64,000 nucleotides of DNA from contig JANFAH010000022.1 in the NCBI GenBank assembly GCA_024663395.1, forward strand, positions 682,001 to 746,000. The letters are read 5' to 3'. The DNA comes from Pisolithus tinctorius (taxonomy: Eukaryota > Basidiomycota > Agaricomycetes > Boletales > Pisolithaceae). A program made the translations under genes and the position numbers. How positions within the stretch are numbered: position 1 is the stretch's first letter; each line of letters opens with the position of its first letter. Shown here one piece after another: positions 45,354 through 55,852 of this stretch. The notes beneath the pieces were generated by a model. That model did not search any database, was not told where the DNA came from, and saw only the letters and a program-made list of their open reading frames with translations.

Positions 45354-48002
45354 TTACAGCTGTTTGCAAAACGATGCAGAAAATCTGTTTGACAATTAGT
45401 CTGTTTGGATATAGCTGGGATAGGACCCTGAAACCACCTCTATGGTAACATTGTGTAGTGTAAGCATGTACTTAGACTTTGTCCCTATGGCAGACTTGTT
45501 TTTCAACATGTCATTGCTGTCACGATCCCGCACTCCTGTTGCAGAAAAATTACATTCTTTCACAATTTTGCTTTCTGTCCATGGACCCAAGAAAAAGGAG
45601 AAGGGAAAGACTGCGCCAAAAGCAACCATGAAGACAAAAGAGCTTACTTTTGCTGTCAACAATACTAACTACCTCAATTTTCTACAGCATGTACTGGACA
45701 AGCATGGTCAAGGACAATATAGGGTCTCAAGCAGTAAACATTTTCCCTTCAAGTTTGTACCACCCAAAGCGCGGAGGTAAGTCATTTCTCACTCTGCAAA
45801 TCCGTGCTAACCATGCTTTACCTTAGCCAAGCCATCAGTAATGCGATCAATGTTGATAACAAAGTCGACTACAAGGATATGGTCAAGAGGATTCATAGCA
45901 TTCACCCTGGCCCAATGAAGATCTACATTGATATGAAACATGTGGAGAAACTTCCAACTATCAATGGCTCTGGAGACGAGAGCAACTCGTCTGGTGAGGA
46001 TAGTGGAAAGCAGAAACATTCAGACCTCGATATGCGCCTTGCCTGGTGGTGCATGAAACTCCTGAGCTGGTACAAGAATGAGAACAATGAGGGAATGACT
46101 TATGTTGGGCCAGCAGGGCCAATCCCCCTTTCACCTGCCATGGTACTGGACTGGTGCCATGCATTGGTGAGTCCTTCACTACTCATGAACATTCTATCCC
46201 TAAACTATCTGTAGGATGAAGGGCAAGCTACATTGTCAGTTCCCCCAAACCTCGAGTCTTTCAATTGGAGCAACAAAGCACTGTTTTTGCATCCAGCCTG
46301 CAAAGTGCAAGCCCAGGCATCGCAAAATATTGATATCAACTCTATTACTGGTGTTCTCCTTCTTCAGATGCTTGCAAATTCTGGCCTCTTGTCACCCAGT
46401 GTATCTAGTGCCTGCACTTCTCCAGTTCCACCTCCTGCAACACCCACATGCATGCCACAGGATCCTCCCATTTCACCACCCATCCCATCTCCATCTCATC
46501 TCTCCCACTTTCTTTGCTACACTGAATCGAACCTCAGTGTTCGCAACACCACCCTCTATGAATGGGAACTTGAACTGCAGTCGATCGGGCCTGACATCCT
46601 CATGGATATTGATGACCAGACACTCAATAGGGCTGGTATCGCCACTGGTGACATCATTCATCTCAAGAAGGGAAGTTTACTTTGGTGGAATGGTCCTGAT
46701 GCGAAGAGGAAGTGTAGCAACACTGGGGCATCATCAGGCAACGAGTGAGTGGGCCAAGCCTCATCCCCACCCACCAGGCCATCGAAGAAGATTGTGTATG
46801 AGAAGTGATTCAAGGACGGTGGTGGGTGTCATTTCACAGCATCTCTGATGACAATGGTAGCAATCCAGCCCTGCTTGACTACGACCTTTATTATCACTGT
46901 GAGAGTCAAGATCAGTGGTTCCCTGTGCCCCAGGGTTTCGTCATCGATGAGACTGGGGAGGAATCAGAGGATGACATTTTTTCTACATAATGCCTACATA
47001 CCTTGCTTCATGTAATGCCTATGTCACATACATAGGTATCGTATCAATTGCAATGTTGGCCTAGAGGCCATTTTTCACATTCATACTACATTGAGCCTGC
47101 ACACAAAATCAACTGGTAATTGAAGGGGGAATCTATTTAGACACAGTGATACAGTCACTACACTATGTACCCAGATGCGCAGAAATAACCCTCAGCCTTT
47201 TCAGGTGTAATACTTTGACATGCACAAACAATTGCCATCATCGATAAGTCATCCAAGTGGCGACACAAGTATGCCTTGATCGTAGAAAATGCTTGCTTGA
47301 TGGGGTTGTAGTCTGGTGAGTATGGCAGGAGATAGATCAACTTGCAGACTGTGAGATGTCAGTGAAAGAAATATCAATTGATGGATAGTCACATACGATG
47401 CATATCTTCAACTAACTTGTGAATTTCCTCACTGTGGTGAATGCAGCAGTTGTCCATAATAATAATGCTGTGGGGGCCAGGATATGGGTTGGTAAAAGGC
47501 ATCTGTTGGATAGATTAGCATGTACTGGCTTGAAGATGATTCACTTACAACGTGCTCCTTCAGAAATCACAGAAATCACTCTCCATCAACAGCACCCTCA
47601 AGGATATCATATGTGATGATGCCATCAAGCATGATGGCAGGGAGAATAGAGTAGCACATTCCATGTATGAAGTACCTCCTGACTTGGCAACATAGACCTC
47701 TGACTGTTCACCCATGTGGGCAAGTGGAGGTACACTTGTCCTTGGAAGCTTTGTCAATGCAGATGAGCATATTTGGGTCTGGCACTTCTGCTGCAATGTG
47801 ATTCATGTAGAGTGTGCACAACTCCTCATTCCTCTCAGAGGCAGATGCAGAGATGACCTTCTGAGTGATGTGGAGGCCCTGAAGAGTTCAAGAAAGTGTA
47901 GATGGAGTGATACGAACTCGATGCTTGAGCCAGAGCTCCTCTCAAAGCTCTTCTAGGTAGATTGTGCTGTGATGTTGAATGATGGCAAGGATAAACGTGA
48001 TG
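45354..48002. repeat. Duplicated 2.65-kb block, copy 2
   Basis: Collinear with 9185-11834. Here the minus-strand transposase is longer, continuing past the block end to 48214, so this is the more complete source. The copies keep different halves of the ancestral CpG sites. Confidence 0.85.
45442..46990 (+). pseudogene. Multicopy fungal protein with SAM-like C-terminus, copy 2
   Basis: Exons: 45442-45777 (GPKKKEKGKTAPKATMKTKE, then FPFKFVPPKAR), about 45828-46168 (DNKVDYKDMVKRIHSI, MKIYIDMKHVEKLP, MTYVGPAGPIPLSPAMVLDW) and about 46216 onward. The last part has a Pro/Ser linker, the SAM-like segment (ELQSIGPDILMDIDDQTLNR, GIATGDIIHLKKGSLLWWNG) followed by DAKRKCS, and an end piece in a shifted frame, HSISDDNGSN...DYDLYYHCESQDQW, stopping at 46990. 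A TGA in EK*FKDGGG matches copy 1. I know of no assigned function; similar multicopy proteins exist in boletoid fungi as far as I recall. Confidence 0.5.
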
Positions 48003-48214
48003 TCTTCGAGGCTGAGAATGCAATGACGACTGATGGTATGGGAATAAGTGTTTGGGTTGTACACAACACTGTACTTGGTGTGAAGTCTGAGAGTTTTGTA
48101 AATGAGTGTTTTCTTGATGCCTAGAATACTACAGAGTTGCTTGATGCTATAGCCATTTTGGTGAAGGACAAGAATACAAGACTTGAGGTCGATGGATACC
48201 ATGTGAGAGGGCAT
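47158..48214 (-). pseudogene. Tc1/mariner-type transposase, copy 2
   Basis: The minus strand starts MPSHMVSIDLKSCILVLHQN with a helix-turn-helix (GYSIKQLCSILGIKKTLIYK), then the linker EDITFILAIIQHHSTIYLEE. The catalytic part has PDPNMLICIDKASKDK (first Asp kept; the E of D-E-A-S is Lys), LPAIMLDGIITYDIL, and a C-terminal LLPYSPDYNPIKQAFSTIKA, where the third acidic residue of NPIE is Lys (ATC AAG from ATC GAG). Several stops and shifts occur between these pieces. Terminal inverted repeats were not resolved with certainty. Confidence 0.8.
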
Positions 48215-48273
48215 GTGGGCGATGTTCAGTATGTTCGATTCTTAGTGTACTACAGTAACAGACAGTAAAGCAC

Positions 48274-49860
48274 TTGAGGAGGATGGAATATCAACTGATG
48301 AAGACAACCACCACACTGAAGGCAGTATGCACCATTAACATGGATCCCATGACTTTGGTTATGGATGCAGATGGGAGCATATCCATCCCTGAGATTGAAG
48401 GTCTGACACACAATTTACTGCAGAAGACAGTGCATGGGTTCCTGACAGCACACTACAGTGAGTGTCAGTTTTGTATATACAGCTTCTTCTGATAGGGAAT
48501 GTTAAGGACAAGCCTGTGGAAAGGCTACTGTGGCCATCCCATTCAAACAGCTCAGGTCGCATCAAATCAAAATGATTGCAGCCCAGTATCTCCCCACAAA
48601 TTTTTCCTTCACTGGTGACCCTAGTCATATGTCAGTGTCAGTGGCAATGCAGCTTTTGAGCTTTTGGCAGCAACAGCAGCAAAGTAATCCAGATGATGTG
48701 TTCACCTTTCAGAAGTGGTTGGATCAATTTGGGGAGTTGCAGTCCCCAGTGGATGGCAGCATTTGTCCCCTACAAATCACAAGGGACTGGAGATTGAGGT
48801 CTCAGACCCCCATGGCCACTCAAGTCAGATCCAAGGCACCTGGCTGGAGTACCAGACTGTTGGGCATGGCAGGCAAGGGAAAGGGGAAAGCAGATGCAAT
48901 TCCTGGAGATATTCATCAGACTGACATAGGTAGCATTGAGCAGGCATCTCCTGTTAGCCACTGCACTGGACACATGTCCAGCTCAAGCCAACATCACCAC
49001 AGCCAGATTAAGTCCACTGGCAATACATCCCACAGAACATGTCTTATTTGCAATACCATCATGTCTGACACTGCCTCAGAGGGTGAAGATGCTGAGGATG
49101 AAGTGGAGCAGCAGTCAAATGGCCCTTGCATGGCAACTCCCTTCCTGCAATGTATGGCTGCACACACCCACCCAGCCATTGACCATCAGCAAGTGACCCA
49201 TAAGTCATGCAGGAAAATGCATTTGCCTGTAATGTCGGTGACAACAAGCAATTGTCCCAATGGTGATCAGGACAAGGGAGGCCAGTCCAAAGGGAATGGC
49301 TTGGACAGCATAGATGGCATGGAGGAATTGCCTGTGTTGGCTCACAGGAATCCAGGTCAGCCTTATTGTCATTGGAGAGATTGGATATTATGACATTCTT
49401 CAGATAAAATTGTCCAGATCAAAGACCACTCTGCACATCAGGGTGACAACAGCCTGCACAGATTGCCATTGGCAAAAAATGCATTGACCATTCCAGATCA
49501 ACACCAATTGAAGTCAGCAGATGGTCGGTTGAAGCCATCTTTGAAAACTAGCTGAGGTCCACTGGCTACTAAGGATCCATCCACACATGCTGCTGCTGCA
49601 GCCTCAAAGAGTGGACCATCGTGCACAACAAAGAAAGTCATATCAGACAGTAAATCGTCCAAGAGCAATCCAGCCAAGACATCCAGAGATGTAATTGGAG
49701 ATGCCATCCGGAAATTACCTCAGGCTCATAAAGCACCTGCCCAGCCAGATGCCAATGTCCTCTCACCCCCATTAAAGAAATGGTGGAAGCACAAATCAGC
49801 TGCATCCCCTGGGCCAGCTGGCAAGAGGCAAAGGATGCAATGATGTCAGATGGAATATGT
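48274..49860 (+). pseudogene. Unidentified coding remnant
   Basis: Open stretches at 48274-48492 and 48530-49393. The second encodes IPFKQLRSHQIKMIAAQYLP, a Gln run, DDVFTFQKWLDQFGELQSPV, a basic low-complexity region and an acidic one (ASEGEDAEDEVEQQ). Sequence up to 49860 carries more basic, Ser/Lys-rich reading with stops (GPAGKRQRMQ near 49815). Family not recognised; it follows the Tc1-type transposase and precedes a Pro-rich region that may belong to the same old gene. Confidence 0.35.
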
Positions 49861-50830
49861 ATTGGAAGCCCTATACTACAAGATAGACATGATCACCATA
49901 GTTTTGGTAGTGACTGTTGAAATGGCTATGCTAGCAGCCCCCCAGGCCCTGAAGTGGGGTATCTGCACTATAAGGAATCTCTGTCCAACAAACCTTTTCA
50001 ACCAATAGACAAAGATCACAATGCTGATTTCATCACAATGAATACAGTGGAATTTTAACCTGAATATATTTCAGGTGGCAGGCACATATCTGAGTTACAT
50101 GCTGCAGCTGCATGACAAATGGGGCTCCCACCTCATGTATGGTGTTCCCACAGTTGGAAATTGACATTGCAAGTGTCAACACCTTCTGATGGTAAAATTA
50201 CTGAGCACTATCCCATCATGGCAGACCAATCACCACATGGCATTCATTTCAATCCTGGAGGTATAGTTTGTGCTGCATTCCACGGTAATCCCATTAATCA
50301 TTGGTAGTTTGGATCTGTCAAATCGAAGCCAGAGGGGACATTCCAGGAACTGCAGGCCCATCATGGAGCGATCAGAGTCCAAGAAGACATCGACAATCTG
50401 TGAGCTACAGTGCAAAAGCGATGCAAGATCCAGTGCCACCCCCACCTCCACCATCTGCAGCTGCCTATTCGATGTACAATCTCATTCCACCCCCCCCTCC
50501 ACCATTTGAGACTGCTCCCTCAAAGGAAGAGCTCATTCCACCTCCACCACTGCCTGCAGACACTGCTGAGGTCGCAGATGAGCTGGAAGAACTTCCACCA
50601 CCACCTGATGAAGATATCAAGGATGAGGACAAGGACCATCCACCACTGCCACCATCATCTGATGATGACAAGACTGATGATGACCTTATCCCACCTCCAC
50701 CTCTGACATCCCAGGACTGTAGTATGTCAGATGAGCCAATCCCACTGCCGCCTCCACCCACGGATGAATCTGACTCACACAGTTCAATCACATCCCCTGC
50801 TGGTATGTCGAATCAATTGTTCATGCATTA
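49861..50830 (+). pseudogene. Pro/Asp-rich remnant
   Basis: The frame 50301-50831 is dominated by repeats of (I/L)PPPPP and EELPPPPDEDIKDEDKD-like acidic blocks (50440-50780), preceded by a short segment GIHFNPGGIVCAAF. Such Pro-rich acidic tracts occur in many unrelated proteins, so no function is inferred. Before 50100 no reliable frame is seen. Confidence 0.35.
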
Positions 50831-52600
50831 GATTAGCCCCATCATCGCTACAGAAATGGACACAGATGTAGCTTTGGCCAAACTACTTCCACCTGAAGCC
50901 AAAGGTAATTGTTGATTGACTGATGAATTGAAGTCAGCAACAACTATCTGAAATTACAGATACACAATTCTTGGCAGCTGCCATTGCTGCACCTCAACAT
51001 TCATCAATAGAAGATCAACCCAATGTATTTGTGCATACAGAATGGAACCAACTGCAATGAATGTTCCAGGATATGTATTCTGCTTGGATGGGTAAGGTTC
51101 ATGACATTTCATGAGACTAGGTACAATGGATGACTTGGTACAGGGCATGATCTATCTGATGAGGAGAAGACGCAAATGGAGCTGGAAAGGTTCGTACATC
51201 CTGGTGCTGACAACACTGGTAAGCATTCAGATAATGTTGGGATAGCCAGTTGACATCTGAGCAGTATACTGGGCTATTCATTGACTGAGATTTGATCATT
51301 GTCCCATGCAGTATCATTTCCTCTTTGTCCTGAATGAATGGTATGATACAGTGATTGTGAATGGAATGGCCCAGATGGCAACTGAATTTGCATATGCAGT
51401 AGCACACCAGATGGACCTTCTTGAAGAAGGGGAGAGGTGCCTGAGTCAGCTAGATGATCTGGAAGAGTTCCATGATCCACTCATGTCATTAGGCCTTCAA
51501 TGGTATGCAGGACAGCCACAAAATCTCACATGAAACTCAGTAATGGACATGATCATCATGTACATGGGTTGCTGAATCAATACTGCAGTGCAGCACCTAA
51601 CCCAGCTGCCAAGCACTGCCCACTGGCCTGCACACTGGTATGAATGTCTGTGCATTGATATGGTGAGTTTTATTTCTAGGCAGATGTTCCCACTTGAGTA
51701 CATTTATCCAGGGCACCATGGACTGTCTCATTCCCATAGTGGTCACCCAGAATTGTTATCAGCCCCTGCTTCCTGCTGTGTACATCTTACATCATATGGG
51801 TGGATGGACAGAAGCAACCTTCCATGATGCCTTGTTTCAAATTCCTGAGCCCCAGATAACTAATTTCACCTATAGCGTTATCAAGCTGCTGCCTCAGTAG
51901 TCTCCACATCCAGAGACCAATGGTGGCTTCATGTTGCCTTGGTGGTTGAGCAGCATATCCAACTATGCAAGCAAATCTTGGGTCCTGCATTCTGACAAGG
52001 TGCAGACCATTGCCCAGAGGTACTTCATGGTATGAGTTCTGAGTTGTCAAGTTTGTATGTGAGGATCATGATACTTTGCTCGGGATCTTTGGCCATTGCA
52101 AAAGTCCCCCATCAAGGATCACCTACATGGGGTCATGGAAGCCTGGGTAGAGCGGTATAAGAACAATGCACTGAGGGTAGATGCACTGCTCCCAGGTCTG
52201 ATGGCTGAAGTCAAAGAATTATTTGAGTGGCTCAACTGCATGGCTCAGATGTTGGGGCAGTACTGTGAACCCAATGCATGCATTGTATGTACAGATGGAA
52301 ATTAACTTGTATTACCACAGCAGATATACATTTTTTGGGGACTTCTCTAAGCAATACATTGAATCCTTGTCTACATTTATGTGGGACCAGCCTGAAGTTC
52401 TGTTGCAATATCCAATATATGTGGCCCACAACATAGAGGGATGTCTACATACTGATGCATGTTCTCTCACATGTAATATGCAAGGCATGCCTGATCACCA
52501 TCTGCACCATTGACCTGATGAACCAATGCCACTCCTGACATTGCAAGTACAGTGCCAGAATTGTATCAGAACTGCATTCCCAGCTCTGGGACGATAAAGT
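50831..52600 (+). pseudogene. Unidentified multi-exon remnant
   Basis: Successive short frames read like spliced protein sequence: 51306-51533 (LNEWYDTVIVNGMAQMATEF, AYAVAHQMDLLEEGERCLSQ), 51588-51830 (HWPAHWYECLCIDM) and 52096-52305 (HLHGVMEAWVERYKNNALRV, MAEVKELFEWLNCMAQMLGQ), with probable introns between. Trp-rich and helical; family unknown. It stops at the gypsy-3 LTR (52601). Confidence 0.35.
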
Positions 52601-52797
52601 TGTAAGGTTGTAGTAGAGTTGTCTCAAGCTCATGCATGCGAAGTGTACCATATGGTATTCGCACAGTAAGATGTAGAGACAAAAAGGATGCTATCTAAAT
52701 TTTTCGAGGCAACATTTATATACAAGGAGGCATGTGATACCTCGGTATCACATGCCCATACTAAGTAGCTACTACTTTTGGGGTATAACCCCTAACA
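52601..52797 (-). repeat. Gypsy-3 3' LTR
   Basis: 197 bp; on the minus strand TGTTAGGGGTTATACCCC...CTACAACCTTACA. TATATAAAT at 52714-52722 in minus orientation could be its promoter. The right boundary abuts a polypurine tract; the left is inferred from the CA end. Confidence 0.7.
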
Positions 52798-53009
52798 CCC
52801 TCCCCTGCAGAGCCGACCCAGGCTCAGAAAGAAAAGAGAAAAGAAAGAGACGAGGAAAGAAGAAAGAGAAAAAAGAAAAGACAGTTGCCCAAGGGTTAGG
52901 CTTCACAAACTAATACTTTGAGGGTTAGGCCTCAAAGTCCAAACACAGAGAAGGGGTGTTGAACCCAATCCTTTAATCAGAGAGTTGAGTCTCCAGAAGG
53001 AACATCCCC

Positions 53010-55541
53010 TCACATTCGCAACCTATCCTCGTCCTTGAATAGGTCATCAGTCATTTCACCCTCCTTGGGCTCAGAGTCTTTAGCAGGGGGATTTCCCCTG
53101 ACAGTGGATGCTCCCCCATGAGGACAGTGGGGGAGGTCATAGATGAACGCTGCAGAGGCAAACGCAGAGACAATCTGCTGATTGTCAGCCCATAAGGGTG
53201 TGTGACCTGGAGGGACCTGGTTGATGGTGCAACCAATGGCCTGAGCCTGACACTCATACCACTCCCTCGATCTGACATCACTTGGGGGGCAAGGTTCGGT
53301 GAGAGCCTTCTTCAGGGGCTCAATTTTTGCCATAACCTGAGGGTTATTCTCCCCTCCATTGGCAATGATGCCATTGACATACTCTCGACCAGCTTGTCAA
53401 GCCCATTGTAGCGCTGTGAGATACGCTGCGATCGAGGCCCTGTCAGCTGAGGCGGTGAACTCACCATCCCAGGGATGTGATGCGCCTTTGACTGGACTGA
53501 CTTCTGCCCAGTCAAGGAGGGACCGATATCATCCCCTTACTGCAAGTAAGCAAGCCAACTCACACATCCAGACATTTCAAGCCCTATGGCTCCAGGGAAC
53601 TGGCACCAGGTGCTCGTAAAGGAGGAACCCTCGGACATTGCACAGAGATGGAGGGTCAGCCTCTGTGTCAGAGTTGTCTGGCCTGCTAGATGCCCCCAGT
53701 ACCCCTGGGAGCATGGCCATGAGTGTGGACTCACTGTCTTCACCCCAGCAAGGGTGACTCTGCTCTTTGTCGATGAACTCCCTCCAAGCTTCAACAGAAC
53801 TGTCAAGGGGAGGGGCATTTGATGGTAGCTCAGGAATGCCCCTAGACTTCCCACCAGAGGGCTTGGCCCCTTTTGCCTTGTGAGGAGGTTGTGTCCTCGT
53901 GGAGGACTGCGCTTGGGAGCTCAGCCCGGGCCTTTGTTCAGAGACCTGTTGAGTCTCATGCAGTTGAACCACTACACAGTCGATGAGAGCAGGAGTAGGG
54001 GTTGAACCTACATTGGATGCTGGAGTCGAGCCTGAAGGAGCATCTGCTATCTGCTCCTGCAGTGCTGGAGCACCTCCAGAGGGGCCAGAAGTAGGTGGGG
54101 GTATCCCCACAGTGGGTGCTTGTTCCTCTTCCCCTTGAGGTTGAGCTGCCTTCCCCTTTTCCTTGAGGGCCTCTCTCCTCTCGCAAGATTTCTTGGAAGA
54201 CCATGCAGGAGGCTTCCATTCGCTCAATGCGAGGTTGATGACCTCATTCGACCCCAACTTGCATCTTTTCCACAAGTTGAGGTAAGCTATAAGGTCCTGT
54301 GCCTTTCAGATGCAGGGAGCCATATCCTCTGGCTCCTGTAACACTTTCACATAGAGCTGGTGGATATCATCTGCAGTGTTGAAGAGGGCAACGGGCCCCA
54401 GGATGCCTCCTTCAAACCATACAGCCCAGCCATACAGTCTCTTGCCCACCAGGACCAGTAGGACGACGTGCAGCCTGAGGTTGCACTTCACACTGTCAAT
54501 CTTTTCACCCTCATAGGTGTAGAGATTGTTGTTGATCCTCATGAAGAGGATCTTATTCTTACCATCTGAGCCTTTGCCCAGACTAAGCATGCAATGGGGC
54601 CATTCTGTCCCATCGAACTCAGGGAACATTGTTCCCTGTGCAGGAACAGAGGGTGCTCCCTCATCCAGAGTCATCTGGACATCACTAGGGATGTCTGGAA
54701 AGCCAACAGCATGGTCGATCATCATCCCATCATCCGTCAGAGGATGGTGAGGCCATCTGTGCTGTGATGAGGGTTGCTCCCTCAAAATATGAGAACCAGC
54801 AGGCTTTGCCTGCACCCTCCCCCCTGAAACAAATGTCACAGTGGGGAGGGCCATCTGGGATGTCAAGGGACCAGCTCCAGGCTGGTCAAGAATGTGGTGG
54901 TCAGGGCCACCAAGGGACGCAACTCGTGCGTGTTCAAAATCCCATGCCTCCTGCTTGACCAACATGGGAGCTGGAAATGTATGATGAAGCTCGTTGATTT
55001 TGTCTTGTAAGTGACAAATCTCATCATCATGGTCATTGAGATCGTCCTCAAGGTATGCAATGCGACAACACATGTCGTTGTATGGAGAACGGCAGACGAT
55101 GCGTGCAGCTTCATCCGCGAGGTTGAATATTGCAGGAGTGAGGCCTGCTTTGGAGAGGGCCATGCCCTGGGAGATGTGCAACACATAAGCATTGCATGTC
55201 GTGCAACCGGAATCATGATGCCGGATGAACAGCAGTTGTGGGTGGCACACCCAGAAAGGTCCTCAAGGGCATTTGTCGTGATGATCATCACACTCTCAAG
55301 ACGAGGTACATGATGATGTGACAGATGGGGAGCAAGCATGCTTCTGGCCACTGCTGACCATACACGTGCTGTGCTGAGCAGTGGGGGACGGTGAGCGAGG
55401 AGCCTCACTATCATGTCATGCACCTCGATGCACAGAGAGCTCACCATGATCATGCATGGCTGACTCCCTGCGAGAATGGCATGGGGAGGGCTGTGGGGAG
55501 TGCAAGCTCCAGGTACTGCGATGATTATTGTGGGAAGACAT
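53010..55541 (-). pseudogene. Extra ORF of gypsy-3 in env position
   Basis: Starts MSSHNNHRSTWSLHSPQPSP at 55541, with a Ser/Arg/His-rich N-terminus; then YVLHISQGMALSKAGLTPAI and FNLADEAARIVCRSPYNDM; a helical coiled-like part (RIAYLEDDLNDHDDEICHLQ); a globular-looking part KILFMRINNNLYTYEGEKID and RLYGWAVWFEGGILGP; then LNLWKRCKLGSNEVINLALS; a Pro/Ser-rich region; and, in a last frame, ENPMAKIEP-like sequence with SREWYECQAQAIGC ending at 53010. Interruptions are mostly TGA where CGA would read through. It lacks an obvious signal peptide and transmembrane segment, so it is not a typical envelope. Same strand as pol, between chromodomain and LTR. It may be an accessory or a captured gene. 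Confidence 0.55.
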
Positions 55542-55852
55542 TCTGGATGGTTTGTTGTGGTGGAAAAAAGCGGTGCTACGAAGTGGTACAAGTAAGGAAG
55601 AAGCAAGAGTGAAAAAGGAGGGCACAAGGCATAATTAAAAAACTTAAGTAATACTCGACATAGAAAAAACATGTGAACGAGGAGTGATCGGCAGGTGGCT
55701 ACATTATACTATCTACCTTTGACAGAATGTGGTGTTCGGTTATTTTTAGGCTTTTGATCTTTATCTTTGTTATTTTATTTTATTTTTATTTGACTGTGTT
55801 TTTTCTCTGAGCCCATTTGGTTCCATTAGTAGTACATGACTACTCGTAGTCA

